Positions 1-9,276 of a stretch of 47,910 nucleotides of DNA are shown in pieces. The translations under genes and the position numbers were made by a program. The notes beneath the pieces were generated by a model. It made no database searches, was not told the DNA's origin, and was given only the letters and a program-made list of their open reading frames with translations. Origin of the DNA: Candidatus Krumholzibacteriota bacterium (GTDB lineage: Bacteria; Krumholzibacteriota; Krumholzibacteriia; JACNKJ01); the NCBI GenBank assembly GCA_016933175.1, contig JAFGBK010000016.1, forward strand, positions 1 to 47,910. Direction: 5' to 3'. Every line of letters starts with the position of its first letter. Position 1 is the stretch's first letter.

Positions 1-15
1 ACGGCGTGGCCACGG

Positions 16-44
16 AAAAGGCCCCGGCGCGTAGCGCCGGGGCC
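16..44 (-). terminator. Rho-independent terminator of asnA
   Basis: A perfect 11-bp inverted repeat (GGCCCCGGCGC, loop GTA, GCGCCGGGGCC, positions 20-44) is followed on the minus strand by TTTT. It lies about 30 bp beyond the asnA stop codon, so it most likely ends the asnA transcript. Confidence 0.8.
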
Positions 45-74
45 TGGCTGACTCGGAATTCCCGACCGCCGGCC

Positions 75-1202
75 CTACTCGAGGACGTGGATGTTCTTCT
101 TGGCGCAGATGTCCTTGAGCTGCCGGGGCCAGATGGTCACGGTGACCTCGCCCAGGTGCGCGGCGCGCAGCAGGTACATGTAGGTGCGCGCCTGGCCGAT
201 GCCGCCGCCGATCGACAGCGGGATCTCGTCGTTCATGATCATCTTGTGGTAGGGCATCTGAAGGAAGTGCTCCTGCCCGGTGAGCTTGAGCTGCTCGACG
301 AGCGTGTCCTTGGTGACGCGGATGCCCATGGAGGTCAGCTCGTGGCGGCGCTTGGTGACGGGGTTGTAGACGAGGATGTCGCCGTTGAGCCCGTGCATCA
401 GCTCGCCGTTCTTCTCGACGGTCGGCGTGGTCCAGTCGTCGTAGTCGGCGGCGCGCATCTCGTGCGGGTAGCCGTCCTTGAGGGTATGCCCGATGCCGTA
501 GATGAAGATCGCCGGATACTCCTGGATGATCTTCGTCTCGCGCTGCTTGCGCGGCAGGTCCGGGTAGCGCTCGAGGATCTCCTCGGCGTGGAGGAACACC
601 AGCTCCTTGGGCATCGCCGGGTACTTGCTCTTCTTCAGCTCGGGGAACATGTCCAGGGCCAGCTCGTTGGCCCCGTAGAGCACCTTCCAGATCCGCTTCA
701 CGGTGTCGGTGAGGTACTCGAGGTTGCGGTCCTTGGCCGTGATGACCCGCTCCCAGTCCCACTGGTCCACGTAGGAGCTGTGGTCATGGTCGAGGAAGTA
801 GTCCTTGCGCACGGCGCGCATGTCCGTGCAGATGCCCTCGCCCACCTCGCATTCGTACTGCTTGAGCGCCCAGCGCTTCCACTTGGTAGCCGCCTGGACG
901 ACCTGGGCGTCGATGCGCTTGGGCAGACCCAGGCCGCAGGGGAAGTCGATGGGCGTGCGCGACCCGTCGCGGTCGAGGTAGTCGTTCATCCCGCTGTCCT
1001 TGTCCACGATGAGCGGGACCTGGACCATCTGCAGGTTGAGTTCCTTGCAGAGGTTCTCCTCGATGTAGTACTTGATCGCGTAGAGCGCCTTCATCCGGTT
1101 CTTCGGACCGAGCAGCGGCTCGTAACCCGTGGGCAGGATCTTCTCCACCTCGGGATACGTGCTGATGCCGGGCCCCGCCAGATCTGCCGTCTTGTCTGCC
1201 AT
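75..1202 (-). CDS. asnA: Aspartate--ammonia ligase (asparagine synthetase A)
   Basis: This 375-residue protein is a recognisable AsnA, which makes asparagine from aspartate, ammonia and ATP in the cytoplasm through an aspartyl-AMP intermediate. AsnA has a class II aminoacyl-tRNA-synthetase-like fold. The C-terminal segment SIGGGIGQARTYMYLL is the family's conserved class II motif 3 region, and the N-terminal VPLIVDKDSGMNDYLDRDG and central RAVRKDYFLDHDHS stretches are also AsnA-like. The length is somewhat above the roughly 330 residues of E. coli AsnA, owing to a longer N-terminus and small insertions. It stands alone with its own terminator and is transcribed divergently from the next gene. 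No regulatory site was evident in the upstream 240 bp. Function is taken from family similarity and is secure. Confidence 0.95.
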   Translation of the reverse strand: MADKTADLAGPGISTYPEVEKILPTGYEPLLGPKNRMKALYAIKYYIEENLCKELNLQMVQVPLIVDKDSGMNDYLDRDGSRTPIDFPCGLGLPKRIDAQVVQAATKWKRWALKQYECEVGEGICTDMRAVRKDYFLDHDHSSYVDQWDWERVITAKDRNLEYLTDTVKRIWKVLYGANELALDMFPELKKSKYPAMPKELVFLHAEEILERYPDLPRKQRETKIIQEYPAIFIYGIGHTLKDGYPHEMRAADYDDWTTPTVEKNGELMHGLNGDILVYNPVTKRRHELTSMGIRVTKDTLVEQLKLTGQEHFLQMPYHKMIMNDEIPLSIGGGIGQARTYMYLLRAAHLGEVTVTIWPRQLKDICAKKNIHVLE

Positions 1203-1443
1203 CTGTGTTCTTACCTCTTGCCTCGTTGTTGGTTGATCTCGGTTAAGGACGCAGCCTGCACGTTAACAACAGCGGTCCCGGCTTTCAACCCGGTTCGCCG
1301 CAATCCCTTGCCCGAAAACGGATTGCGGCCCGCCGCCGGCCGGACGCACTCCTCGCTTGCCGGCTGGGCCGGCCGGCCTATACTGGACGCCGGCTCCGCG
1401 CCGGGCCCGGCGCCGCGCCCCCACCCCAGCCGGGAGGATTGAC

Positions 1444-2043
1444 GTGAAGATCCGGACAGCCCTCTGCCTGGCCGCTCTGCTGCTGGCCGCCCTGCCGCCG
1501 CTCGCCGCGGCCGACGAGATCCTGGACGAGGTCGAGGAGGCGGTGCGCCTCTACAAGAGCGGCGACCACGCCGGCGCCGCAGCGGGGCTCGAGTACGCCG
1601 CCCTGCAGATCCGCCAGCTCCAGGCGGGCCGCATCGCCGACGCCCTGCCCGCGCCGCTCGCCGGCTGGGAGGCCGAGGACGTGGAGACGTCAGCCGTCGC
1701 CGGCTCCATGATGGGCGGCGCCGTCAGCGCCGAGCGCCGCTACGAGAAGGGCGACGCCACGGTGGACGTGCAGATCCTGGGCGACGCCCCCATGCTGCAG
1801 GCCGCCGTCATGATGCTCAAGAACCCCATGATGCTGTCGGCCAGCGGCCGCAAGCTCATCCGCGTCGAGGGCCGCAAGGCCTCGCTGGAGTACGACGGCG
1901 GCGACCGGAGCGGGGAGATCCAGCTGGTCGTCGGCGACACGGTGCTGGTCACCGTGCGCGGCGACGACGTCGGCCAGGACGAGCTGGAGGCCTACGCCGC
2001 GGCCGTCGACTACGCCCTCATCGAGTCCCTGAACGGGGACTAG
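1444..2043 (+). CDS. Secreted protein of unknown function
   Basis: This 199-residue protein starts at GTG 1444, chosen because a GGGAGGA ribosome-binding site lies 6 nt upstream and the start gives a clean signal peptide (residues 1-22, hydrophobic, ending in PLAAA before DEIL). The open frame reaches further upstream, but that part reads as low-complexity Arg/Pro sequence. The mature protein begins with a short acidic helical part (about 23-60). An alpha/beta domain follows with a conserved-looking PAPLAGWEAEDVE stretch and a Met-rich patch (residues about 112-135). I do not recognise a named family. The product is presumably periplasmic. It sits alone between asnA and the convergent C25 peptidase gene. 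Confidence 0.75.
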   Translation: MKIRTALCLAALLLAALPPLAAADEILDEVEEAVRLYKSGDHAGAAAGLEYAALQIRQLQAGRIADALPAPLAGWEAEDVETSAVAGSMMGGAVSAERRYEKGDATVDVQILGDAPMLQAAVMMLKNPMMLSASGRKLIRVEGRKASLEYDGGDRSGEIQLVVGDTVLVTVRGDDVGQDELEAYAAAVDYALIESLNGD

Positions 2044-2151
2044 CCGGAACCACCGCGGGCGCGCGCGACGGGGCCCGGCCGGCGACGGCGCCCCCGCCGC
2101 AGGTCGCGAACCGCCGTGTCGCGCGGCCTCAAGCACGCAGCGCGGCCCGGC

Positions 2152-2190
2152 GGCAACAAGAAAGCGGGGAGGGCGGTGGGCCCTCCCCGC
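2152..2190 (-). terminator. Terminator of the C25 peptidase gene
   Basis: A perfect 11-bp stem (GCGGGGAGGGC at 2164-2174 paired with 2180-2190, loop GGTGG) is followed on the minus strand by TTTCTTGTT. It lies 36 bp beyond the stop of the minus-strand C25 peptidase gene. On the plus strand no T-tract follows it. Confidence 0.7.
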
Positions 2191-2225
2191 GAACTTTGCG
2201 CCAGTGCGGTCAACCCGCCGCCCGG

Positions 2226-5200
2226 CTACTTGAGCAAGGTCAGCTTCCGCGTCAGGGAGCGGCCCTGCGCGGTCACGCGCGCGAAGTAGATGCCGCTGGC
2301 CAGGGCGCGGCCGCCGTCGTCGCGGCCGTCCCAGGTCGCCTCATGCGTGCCGGCGACCAGCTCGCCCTGGAAGAGCGTGCGCACCCGGCGCCCCCGCACG
2401 TCGTAGACCGCAAGCTCCGCCGGACCCGCCGCGGGCAGGTCGAAGCGGATGGCCGCCTTCGGGTTGAAGGGGTTGGGGAAGCAGCTCAGGGCCAGGCGGG
2501 CCGGCGCCGGGGCGTCGCCCGCGTCCGTGGTGATGGGATAGGTGGCCTCGAGCAGGACGTCGTCCACGCCCGCCTCCACCAGGGAGCCGCTGCCGATGTC
2601 GGTGGCCACGAAGCGCACCTGGACCTGGTTCGTCATGGCGACGTGGGCGGTGAGATCGAAGCTCATCTGCACCCAGGACGCGTTGCTCGTGACCGTGTTC
2701 TCCAGGTCCACCCAGGTCGAGCCGTCGGCGGTCACCTGGACGATCCAGGGATCCTCGCCCGGGGCGTTGCCGCGGTCGTTGGTGAACCAGCGCCAGTAGC
2801 TGAGCTGGGCCGAGGTGGCGCCGCCCAGGCTGAAGACCGGCGACAGCAGCGTCGTCGGGCCGCCGTCGACGTCGTCGTCGCCCGCCGCGCCGCCGCCGTT
2901 GCCGGTGACGAAGCAGAGGACGCCTGGCGCCGGCGTGTGGTCGTCCTCGGGCGCCACCACGTAGCCGTTGTACTCGGTGCCGATGGGATCGTCCCGCTCC
3001 CACATGCCGCTGGAGGCGCCGTCGCCCGGCGCACCGACCGCCCAGTCGAGATCGGTCTCGAAGTCGTCGAACCAGCCGCCCACGGGCAGGTCGAAGTCCA
3101 CCCCCTGGGCGAAGCCCGACGGCCCGGCGACGGCCAGGTGGAAGTCGAGCAGGCTGGGCTCGGGGCAGGTGCCGAGGATCTCCACCTCGAAGGTGCCCAT
3201 CAGGCCCACACCGCCCACGGCCACCAGGTCACAGGTGCCCGCGGCGCCGTGGATGACGACCTGCGAACTCATGCAACTCAGGGTGCCGGTCAGGACCACC
3301 GCGTCGGAGTGGCCCGTGTTCTCGAGCACCGCCTGCAGCAGGAAGGTCTCGCCGGCGTCGGCCGTGCCGCTGGCGTTGCCCCAGGAGGCGTCGTTGACGG
3401 CCAGAGAGCGCACACCGAGGACCGGCGCCTGCACGGGCAGGCTGAAGTCGGCGTCCCAGCTCCCCTGGTCCCCCATCGCGTGGATGGTGAAGTGGATCAG
3501 GTGCCCGTCGGGCGCCGCGCCCGAGATGATGGCCGGGAAGGGCATGTCGCCCGAGCTGAAGCCGCCGGCGGGGATGTCCCCGTAGTCGACGGCCAGGTAG
3601 GCCAGCGACACGTAGGGATCGGCGCTGGACAGCGTGCAGGTGACGTTGGTGGCCGCCTCCACGCCGACGTTCTCCAGCTCGATCTCGAGTTCGTCCGTCT
3701 CGCCCGCGTCCAGGACGCCGTCGCCATCGCCGCCGGCGTCCAGGACCGTGACGCCCTCGTAGACCAGGTAGGGCCCGCTGGGCGGCAGGACGTCCACCGC
3801 GTCGATCTCCGTGACGGCGTTGTAGGCCGTGACGGTCAGGGTCAGCGTCATGGGCGTGTCCGGCGGGTCGGCCAGGTGGATGGTCGCCAGGCCCGCCGCG
3901 TCCGTTACGGCCGAGCCGTAGAGGACGCCGTCGGCGTAGAGCGCGCACAGCGCGTCCGGCGTGCCCAGAACCTCGACGTCGTAGTCGGTCATGCCGATGA
4001 GCAGGACGCCCGTGTGACCCACGGTCAGGGCCGAGGCCTGCTTGGTGCGCACGCAGAGGGAGGGGTCGCCGAAGATCGTCCAGGCCTTGAACTCGGAGAC
4101 GCCCGACGCGCCGTACTCGTCCATCATCTGGCAGGAGCCGTTGAAGTAGAGCCCGCCGACGGTGCGCATGGCGTCCGCGACGAGCAGGTCGATGGCCTCG
4201 TCCTCGGCGCACATGGGCGGCGCCCAGGACTGGCTGATGTAGGAGGCGTAGCAGGCGATGGCGCCCGTGGGCACGCCGCTGTGGGTCGCCCGCAGCCAGG
4301 CCTCGGCGAAGCAGGTGCCGCTGGTGAAGGTGCCGTTGTTGCAGGCCACGGTGCAGATGAAGGGCAGCATGTTGTCGTTGACCAGGGCGTTGATGTGCGT
4401 GTTGGAGAAGCCCGTGCTGCCCCAGCTCGTCACGCTGCCGTGGCCGCAGTAGTTGACGATGCCGCGACCCTCGTTGAGGCCATTGGTGACCATGGCGGCG
4501 GTGCCCGTGGGATCGTAGATCTGGTCCACGGCGATGTAGCCGTAGGCCAGCAGCTTCTGGCGGATGACGTCCATGTGCACGTTGTCGGCCTCGCCGTCAT
4601 CGCCGATGCCGTCTCCCTGGTTGGAGGCCACGCCCATGCCGTACTGCGGCCAGACCTCGGCGGCCGTGACGTCGCGCTCGTAGTGCACCGTGCGCTCCAC
4701 CTGCGTGGCCACCTGGTCCAGTGTCTCGGCGGAGAAGCGGCCCACGAAGAGGTCGGGGTAGTTGTCGCCGCCGTCCACCAGGGAGTAGCAGGGATCCGAG
4801 CTGCCCTCATGGCGCGGCATCTGGGCCGCGTCGCCCACCAGGAGCACGTAGCCCGGCTGCCAGGTGTCGTAGGCGTCCTGGATGTAGGCCGCCACCTGGG
4901 TGTAGGTGCTGCCGATGCTGGACAAGCCCACCATCTCGGTGTGGATGCCCTTCTGCAGCTTCCAGTCCACGTAGGGCTGCATGCCCGACAGGAAGGCGTC
5001 GTAGCAGATGACCAGGATGCCGCCGTCCTCCAGGACCGGCGTGTAGCGCTCGGCGGCCCGGTAGTTCAGGAAGTGCTCCGCGTAGAGCTTGGCGAACTGG
5101 CGGTCCATCCGCTCGGGAGCCGGCCGCAGCAGGGGATTGACCTTCGCGGGGCCCACCGGCGCGACCTCCACGAGCAGGCGCGTCCAGACGCGGAGGCTGC

Positions 5201-5765
5201 GGCTTGCCGGCAGGTACTGGAAGACGTTGGCGTCCACCAGCAGGCCGCGGCAGTCGCGCAGGATGTAGGGCGCTTCGGCCTGGGCCGGCTCGGCGGGCCA
5301 GGCGCTGTCGCCGGCGTAGAAGTCGCCGAAGGTGTAGGGCACCGTCGCCGGGTCCACGCTGCGGGGCAGGTGGCCCTTGGAGGGCGCCACGGGCATGTCG
5401 GGCAGGTCGGTGTAGTCCGCCTCGACGATGCGCAGAGCCATCTCCCGGTCGCCGGGGATGAGCAAGCTGCGCCGCACGTCCGGCAGGGCCGGCAGGCCCG
5501 CCACTTCCTGCCGGCTCTCGCCGGCCAGCAGGATCTGATACCAAGTCTCGCCCGCGATGGAAACGGGCTCGGCCTCGAAGCCGCCGATGCGAATCTCGAC
5601 GAGGCTGCGGGGCCCGTCCTGCTCGACCAGCGTCACGGCGACCGGGTCGCCGCCCAGGTCGATCCAGCGGGCGGCGGCCTGGCCGGGCAGCAGGCAGGCC
5701 AGCAGGGCAAGGGCCAGGAAGAGACGAAGCCGCGGCCTCGCCCTCGTGATGGTGCGCGATGGCAT
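2226..5765 (-). CDS. Secreted gingipain-type (C25) cysteine peptidase with C-terminal sorting domain
   Basis: The protein has 1179 residues. A signal peptide covers residues 1-32 (Arg-rich start, hydrophobic core, QAAA end). The pro-region is followed by a C25 caspase-like catalytic domain (about 245-570). Its catalytic pair is visible: His442 in NYCGHGS and Cys475 in CTVACNNGTF, matching the His/Cys dyad of gingipains. Immunoglobulin-like domains rich in DGVLDAGET/NVG motifs follow (about 590-860), then a probable MAM/jelly-roll-like module (about 870-1070). Residues 1091-1179 form the NPFNP sorting domain ending KLTLLK. Known relatives are extracellular or cell-surface proteases secreted by the type IX system. 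PorU, the T9SS sortase, is also C25 but lacks such a domain, so this is more likely a secreted substrate. Its own targets are unknown. Confidence 0.9.
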   Translation of the reverse strand: MPSRTITRARPRLRLFLALALLACLLPGQAAARWIDLGGDPVAVTLVEQDGPRSLVEIRIGGFEAEPVSIAGETWYQILLAGESRQEVAGLPALPDVRRSLLIPGDREMALRIVEADYTDLPDMPVAPSKGHLPRSVDPATVPYTFGDFYAGDSAWPAEPAQAEAPYILRDCRGLLVDANVFQYLPASRSLRVWTRLLVEVAPVGPAKVNPLLRPAPERMDRQFAKLYAEHFLNYRAAERYTPVLEDGGILVICYDAFLSGMQPYVDWKLQKGIHTEMVGLSSIGSTYTQVAAYIQDAYDTWQPGYVLLVGDAAQMPRHEGSSDPCYSLVDGGDNYPDLFVGRFSAETLDQVATQVERTVHYERDVTAAEVWPQYGMGVASNQGDGIGDDGEADNVHMDVIRQKLLAYGYIAVDQIYDPTGTAAMVTNGLNEGRGIVNYCGHGSVTSWGSTGFSNTHINALVNDNMLPFICTVACNNGTFTSGTCFAEAWLRATHSGVPTGAIACYASYISQSWAPPMCAEDEAIDLLVADAMRTVGGLYFNGSCQMMDEYGASGVSEFKAWTIFGDPSLCVRTKQASALTVGHTGVLLIGMTDYDVEVLGTPDALCALYADGVLYGSAVTDAAGLATIHLADPPDTPMTLTLTVTAYNAVTEIDAVDVLPPSGPYLVYEGVTVLDAGGDGDGVLDAGETDELEIELENVGVEAATNVTCTLSSADPYVSLAYLAVDYGDIPAGGFSSGDMPFPAIISGAAPDGHLIHFTIHAMGDQGSWDADFSLPVQAPVLGVRSLAVNDASWGNASGTADAGETFLLQAVLENTGHSDAVVLTGTLSCMSSQVVIHGAAGTCDLVAVGGVGLMGTFEVEILGTCPEPSLLDFHLAVAGPSGFAQGVDFDLPVGGWFDDFETDLDWAVGAPGDGASSGMWERDDPIGTEYNGYVVAPEDDHTPAPGVLCFVTGNGGGAAGDDDVDGGPTTLLSPVFSLGGATSAQLSYWRWFTNDRGNAPGEDPWIVQVTADGSTWVDLENTVTSNASWVQMSFDLTAHVAMTNQVQVRFVATDIGSGSLVEAGVDDVLLEATYPITTDAGDAPAPARLALSCFPNPFNPKAAIRFDLPAAGPAELAVYDVRGRRVRTLFQGELVAGTHEATWDGRDDGGRALASGIYFARVTAQGRSLTRKLTLLK

Positions 5766-5892
5766 GGGGGACCTCCCTCCGGGGAAGTGACCAGGGGTTC
5801 ATGGGGAGACAGTGGGCCAGACGGCCAGGCTCCATTCTAGCACGGCGCGGATGGGATTACAAAAACGCGATTGCCGGGGCGCGGATCTTATC

Positions 5893-6999
5893 TCAGCGGA
5901 CGCCCAGCTTGCGCAGGCGATTGCGGGCGTCCTCGTAGTCGGGATCCAGCTTCAGGACCGCCTGGTACTCGCGGATGGCGTCCTTGCGGCGGCCCTGGAG
6001 CTGGTAGACCTGGCCCAGGCGCCAGTGCGCGTGCACGGGGGCGGGCCACCAGCCTTTCCGGCGTCGGGCGAGGTAGTCGACGAGGCAGCGCTCGGCGCGG
6101 TCCAGGCCGCGCTCGGCGAAGATGCAGGTGCGGGCCACCTGGTAGCGGGCGGATCCCTCCTCCGGATCCAGCTCGAGGACGCGCTCGAAGGCCACGAGAG
6201 CCTCGTCCCAGTCCTCGCGGCGCTGGGCGCGAAAACCCTTCTCGATCCAGGCGGAGATGAGCGTCGGCTCGGCGGCCAGGACGGCGTCGAGGATGCTGTC
6301 GGCCGCCGCGGCGCGACCGTGGCGCTGGAGGAAGGCGCCCAGCCGGTAGTCGTTCTGGCGATCCGCCGGCGCCAGGATCACGGCGGCCCGCAGCTCGGCC
6401 TCGGCGGCCGCCAGGTCGCCGTCGGCCTCGAGCACCTCGGCGCGGGCGCGATGTCCGAGCAGGGTGTCCCGCTCGGCGATGGCCCCGGCCAGGCGGCGCG
6501 CCTCCTCGCGGTCGCCGCCGGCGATGCCGGGCGCCTGGAGACGGTACTCCATGAGCGACCAGAGGGCGTCCACGTTGCCCGGATCGAGCGCGACGGCCCG
6601 CTCGTACTCCTGGCGGCAGCGCTTGGCGCGGCCCAGGGCCCGGAGCTTGCTGCCCCGCTGCGCCTTGAGGCCGACGGTGTGGCCGAGCCAGACGTGCAGG
6701 GACGCGTCCCCGTCCAGGCCCCCGTCGCGGGCCCGCTCCAGTTCCTTCTCGGCGGTGTCGAAGTCGTCCAGGAGGAAATGCGTCCGCCCGAGCAGGAAGC
6801 GCAGGCGGGCGTCGCCGGGCTGCGCGGCGACGGCGCCGGCGAGCAGGGCGTGGGCGTCGTCCCACCAGCCCTCGTCCAGGAGGACCTCGGCGCGCGCGGC
6901 GGCGCCCGCTGGATCGAGGCCGGCGGTCGCATCTTCGGCCCGCACGGAGACCGCGCCGGCGAGAAGGTAAAGGACGATCGCGAAGCGAGCGCGCGCCAT
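5893..6999 (-). CDS. Periplasmic TPR-repeat protein
   Basis: The chosen start is ATG 6999, because the GGGAGG ribosome-binding site at 7005-7010 sits 5 nt upstream of it and would abut the alternative GTG at 7005. This gives 368 residues. A signal peptide covers about residues 1-20, ending VRAED. The rest is a helical array with about eight TPR-like units, for example DARLRFLLGRTHFLLDDFDT, LGRAKRCRQEYERAVALDPG and WRLGQVYQLQGRRKDAIREY. No catalytic domain is visible, so it is a probable protein-protein scaffold in the periplasm. It is separated by 127 bp from the C25 gene downstream, so the two might be co-transcribed, but I see no further link. Confidence 0.85.
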   Translation of the reverse strand: MARARFAIVLYLLAGAVSVRAEDATAGLDPAGAAARAEVLLDEGWWDDAHALLAGAVAAQPGDARLRFLLGRTHFLLDDFDTAEKELERARDGGLDGDASLHVWLGHTVGLKAQRGSKLRALGRAKRCRQEYERAVALDPGNVDALWSLMEYRLQAPGIAGGDREEARRLAGAIAERDTLLGHRARAEVLEADGDLAAAEAELRAAVILAPADRQNDYRLGAFLQRHGRAAAADSILDAVLAAEPTLISAWIEKGFRAQRREDWDEALVAFERVLELDPEEGSARYQVARTCIFAERGLDRAERCLVDYLARRRKGWWPAPVHAHWRLGQVYQLQGRRKDAIREYQAVLKLDPDYEDARNRLRKLGVR

Positions 7000-7167
7000 G
7001 GCCACCTCCCGGATCGGCGCCGCCGGCCGCCGGCGGCGCGGAGCATCCTAGCAGCGGCGGCGCGGCGCGCGCAAGACGCCGGCGCCACGTTTACCGATGG
7101 CCACGATACGGCGCTTCCGGTATGGTCGGACCTCGCTCGGGCACCGGCACAGGGGAGGAGGGACGTG

Positions 7168-8001
7168 ATGCGAATCCGCTGGCTGACGGCCGGCCTCGCC
7201 GGCCTCCTGCTCATCGCACCACCCGCGCCGGCCGGCCGCGCGCAGGCGCCCGGCGCGCCGGCGGTCGCGGCGCCGGAGGACACGACGGCACTGGCGGCCG
7301 CGGCGCCCGCGGATTCGGCGGCGCCCGCGGTCACCGAGTTGCTGCGGGGCCTGGACGAGCTCTATGAGTCCACGGGCACCCGGGCGCGCGTGGAGATCCG
7401 CATCGTCAAGCCCGGCCGCACCCGCACCCTGCGCATGGAGACCTGGAGCCGCGGCGAGGACGAGGCCCTGGTGGTCATCGAGGCGCCGCCCCGCGACGCC
7501 GGCACGGCCACCCTCAAGGTGGGCCGCAACCTCTGGAACTACCTGCCCAAGATCGCGCGCTCCATCCGCGTGCCGCCGTCCATGATGATGGGCTCCTGGA
7601 TGGGCACCGACCTCACCAACGACGACCTCGTGCGCTCCTCCTCCTACGAGGAGGACTACGCCTCCGAGCTGGTCGGCCGTTCGTCGGATCCCCCCGGCTG
7701 GCTCGTGGCGCTCGCCGCCCGACCCGGCGTGGCGGGCCTCTGGGAGCGCGTGGAGGTGGTCTTCGGCGACGACGGCCTGCCCCTGGTATCCCGCTACTAC
7801 GATCGCCGGGGCCGCCTGTCGCGCACGATGCGCTTCACGGACGTGCGCGAGCTGGGCGGCCGCCGCGTGCCGGCAACCATCGTCGTCATCCCCGAGCGTG
7901 AGGAGGGCCGGCGCACGGAGCTGCGCTACCTCGACGTCACCTTCGACCTCGACCTGGACGACGACCTCTTCAGCCTCGCCCGGCTGGAGCGGCGGCGCTG
8001 A
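7168..8001 (+). CDS. LolA-like outer-membrane lipoprotein-sorting protein
   Basis: A strong AGGGGAGGAGGG ribosome-binding site at 7151-7162 supports ATG 7168 (a GTG lies one codon upstream). The 277-residue product has a signal peptide (about 1-26) and an Ala/Pro-rich linker to residue 55. The following domain is of the LolA-like kind usually annotated as outer membrane lipoprotein-sorting protein. Typical segments are RTLRMETWSRGEDEALVVIE, NLWNYLPKIARSIRVPPSMM and GSWMGTDLTNDDLVRSSSYE. Proteins of this kind carry lipid or lipoprotein acyl chains across the periplasm. It is the first gene of an operon whose next three genes encode a complete MacB/LolCDE-type ABC exporter, which fits a role as its periplasmic carrier. 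The exact cargo is not known. Confidence 0.85.
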   Translation: MRIRWLTAGLAGLLLIAPPAPAGRAQAPGAPAVAAPEDTTALAAAAPADSAAPAVTELLRGLDELYESTGTRARVEIRIVKPGRTRTLRMETWSRGEDEALVVIEAPPRDAGTATLKVGRNLWNYLPKIARSIRVPPSMMMGSWMGTDLTNDDLVRSSSYEEDYASELVGRSSDPPGWLVALAARPGVAGLWERVEVVFGDDGLPLVSRYYDRRGRLSRTMRFTDVRELGGRRVPATIVVIPEREEGRRTELRYLDVTFDLDLDDDLFSLARLERRR

Positions 8002-8010
8002 GGAGGGCCC

Positions 8011-9276
8011 GTGGCCGGCAGCACCCTTCGCATCGCCTGGCGCAACCTCTGGCGCAACCGCAAGCGCACGGCCTTCGCCCTGGCGGCCATCGGCGTCGGC
8101 CAGCTGGCCTTTCTCCTCGTGGCCGCCCTCATGCAGGGCTACAGCAAGCAGTTCCTGGACTCGATCACGGGCCCCCTGCTCGGCCACGCCCAGGTCCACG
8201 CCCCCGCCTGGCGGGACGAGCGCGCCGTGGATCAGGCCCTCGGCGACCTGCCGGGGAAGCTCGCGGCCCTGCGCGCCGATGAGCAGGTGCGCCGGGCCGC
8301 GCCGCGCGTCCTGGCGCCGGTCCTGGCCGCGCGGGACGTGGAGGGCTTCATGGCCATGGTCGTGGGAATCGACCCGGCCGCCGAGATCGGGACGGGCGGC
8401 CTGCTGGCCGACGCCGGGAGCGCGGGCGGTCCGCCGGGCGACACCGGCGGCGCGGCCGGCCTGGGCGGCCGCCGGGTTCTGGTCGGCCGCGGCCTGGCCG
8501 AGAAGGAGGGCCTCGCCGCCGGCGACACCCTGGCCCTCGTGGGCCAGGACGCCGAGGGCTCCATCGCCAACGACCTGTTCGTCGTGACAGGGATCCTGCC
8601 GACGCTGGTGGAGCTGGTGGATCGCCTGGGCGTCGTCATGCTGCTGGCCGACGCCCAGGAGCTGCTGCGCCTGCCCGACGCGGCCCACGAGATCGTCCTC
8701 CACGTGGCCGACACCGAGCGCCTGGACGAGACCGTGTCCCGCCTGGCGGCCCTGCCCGCCCTGGCCGGCGCGGAGGTGCTGTCCTGGCGCCAGCTCCAGC
8801 CGCACCTGGAGCAGATGCTCTCCTTCCTGGACGCCTACCTGTTCATCATCCTGGCCGTCGTGCTGATCGCGGCGGCGGCGGGCATCGCCAACACGATGCT
8901 CATGAGCACCTTCGAGCGGCGGCGGGAGCTGGGCATGCTGCTGTCCCTGGGCTGCGCGCCGGGGCGCCTGTCGCGCCTCGTCGCCCTCGAGGCCGTGCTG
9001 CTGGGCCAGCTCGGCGTGCTCCTCGGCACGGCGGTGGCGCTGGCCGTGATCCTGCCCCTGGCCAGCGCCGGCCTGGACTACGCGGCCCTGGGCGGCGGCG
9101 AGTCCTACTCGGCGAGCTACCAGGGCATCAGCTTCACGTCGGTGGTCTACCCGCGGCTCGCGTGGCGGGACGTGCTGCTCGGCGCCGCCGCCGTGCTGGG
9201 CACCTCCCTGCTGTCGGCCCTGTGGCCCATGCTCCACGTGACGCGCCTCGAACCCGTGGCGGCGCTGCGGACATGA
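8011..9276 (+). CDS. ABC transporter permease (FtsX/LolC/MacB type), first of a pair
   Basis: The 421-residue protein starts at GTG 8011, 9 nt after the preceding stop, with a GGAGG site inside the spacer. It has the classic four-helix layout of this family. The first membrane helix (about 20-45) follows LRIAWRNLWRNRKR. A large periplasmic domain covers about 45-265. Three C-terminal helices (about 270-415) contain the FtsX core IANTMLMSTFERRRELGMLL and end LEPVAALRT. These permeases do not move solutes across a pore. They transmit ATP hydrolysis to the periplasmic face to extract lipoproteins, lipids or peptides. Its stop overlaps the start of the second permease by 4 bp, so the two are likely made in equal amounts and act as a heterodimer. 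Confidence 0.9.
   Translation: MAGSTLRIAWRNLWRNRKRTAFALAAIGVGQLAFLLVAALMQGYSKQFLDSITGPLLGHAQVHAPAWRDERAVDQALGDLPGKLAALRADEQVRRAAPRVLAPVLAARDVEGFMAMVVGIDPAAEIGTGGLLADAGSAGGPPGDTGGAAGLGGRRVLVGRGLAEKEGLAAGDTLALVGQDAEGSIANDLFVVTGILPTLVELVDRLGVVMLLADAQELLRLPDAAHEIVLHVADTERLDETVSRLAALPALAGAEVLSWRQLQPHLEQMLSFLDAYLFIILAVVLIAAAAGIANTMLMSTFERRRELGMLLSLGCAPGRLSRLVALEAVLLGQLGVLLGTAVALAVILPLASAGLDYAALGGGESYSASYQGISFTSVVYPRLAWRDVLLGAAAVLGTSLLSALWPMLHVTRLEPVAALRT

Noticed and set aside
2196..5840. 1214-codon open frame on the plus strand opposite the C25 peptidase
   Set aside because: The reading is rich in Arg, Gly, Ala, Val and His without domains, and the opposite strand encodes a clear protease with signal peptide and motifs. 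Long antisense frames are expected at this GC content.
7048..9237. 729-codon minus-strand frame across the LolA-like and permease genes
   Set aside because: It crosses two real genes on the other strand and reads as His/Gln/Gly/Val-rich shadow sequence without a ribosome-binding site.
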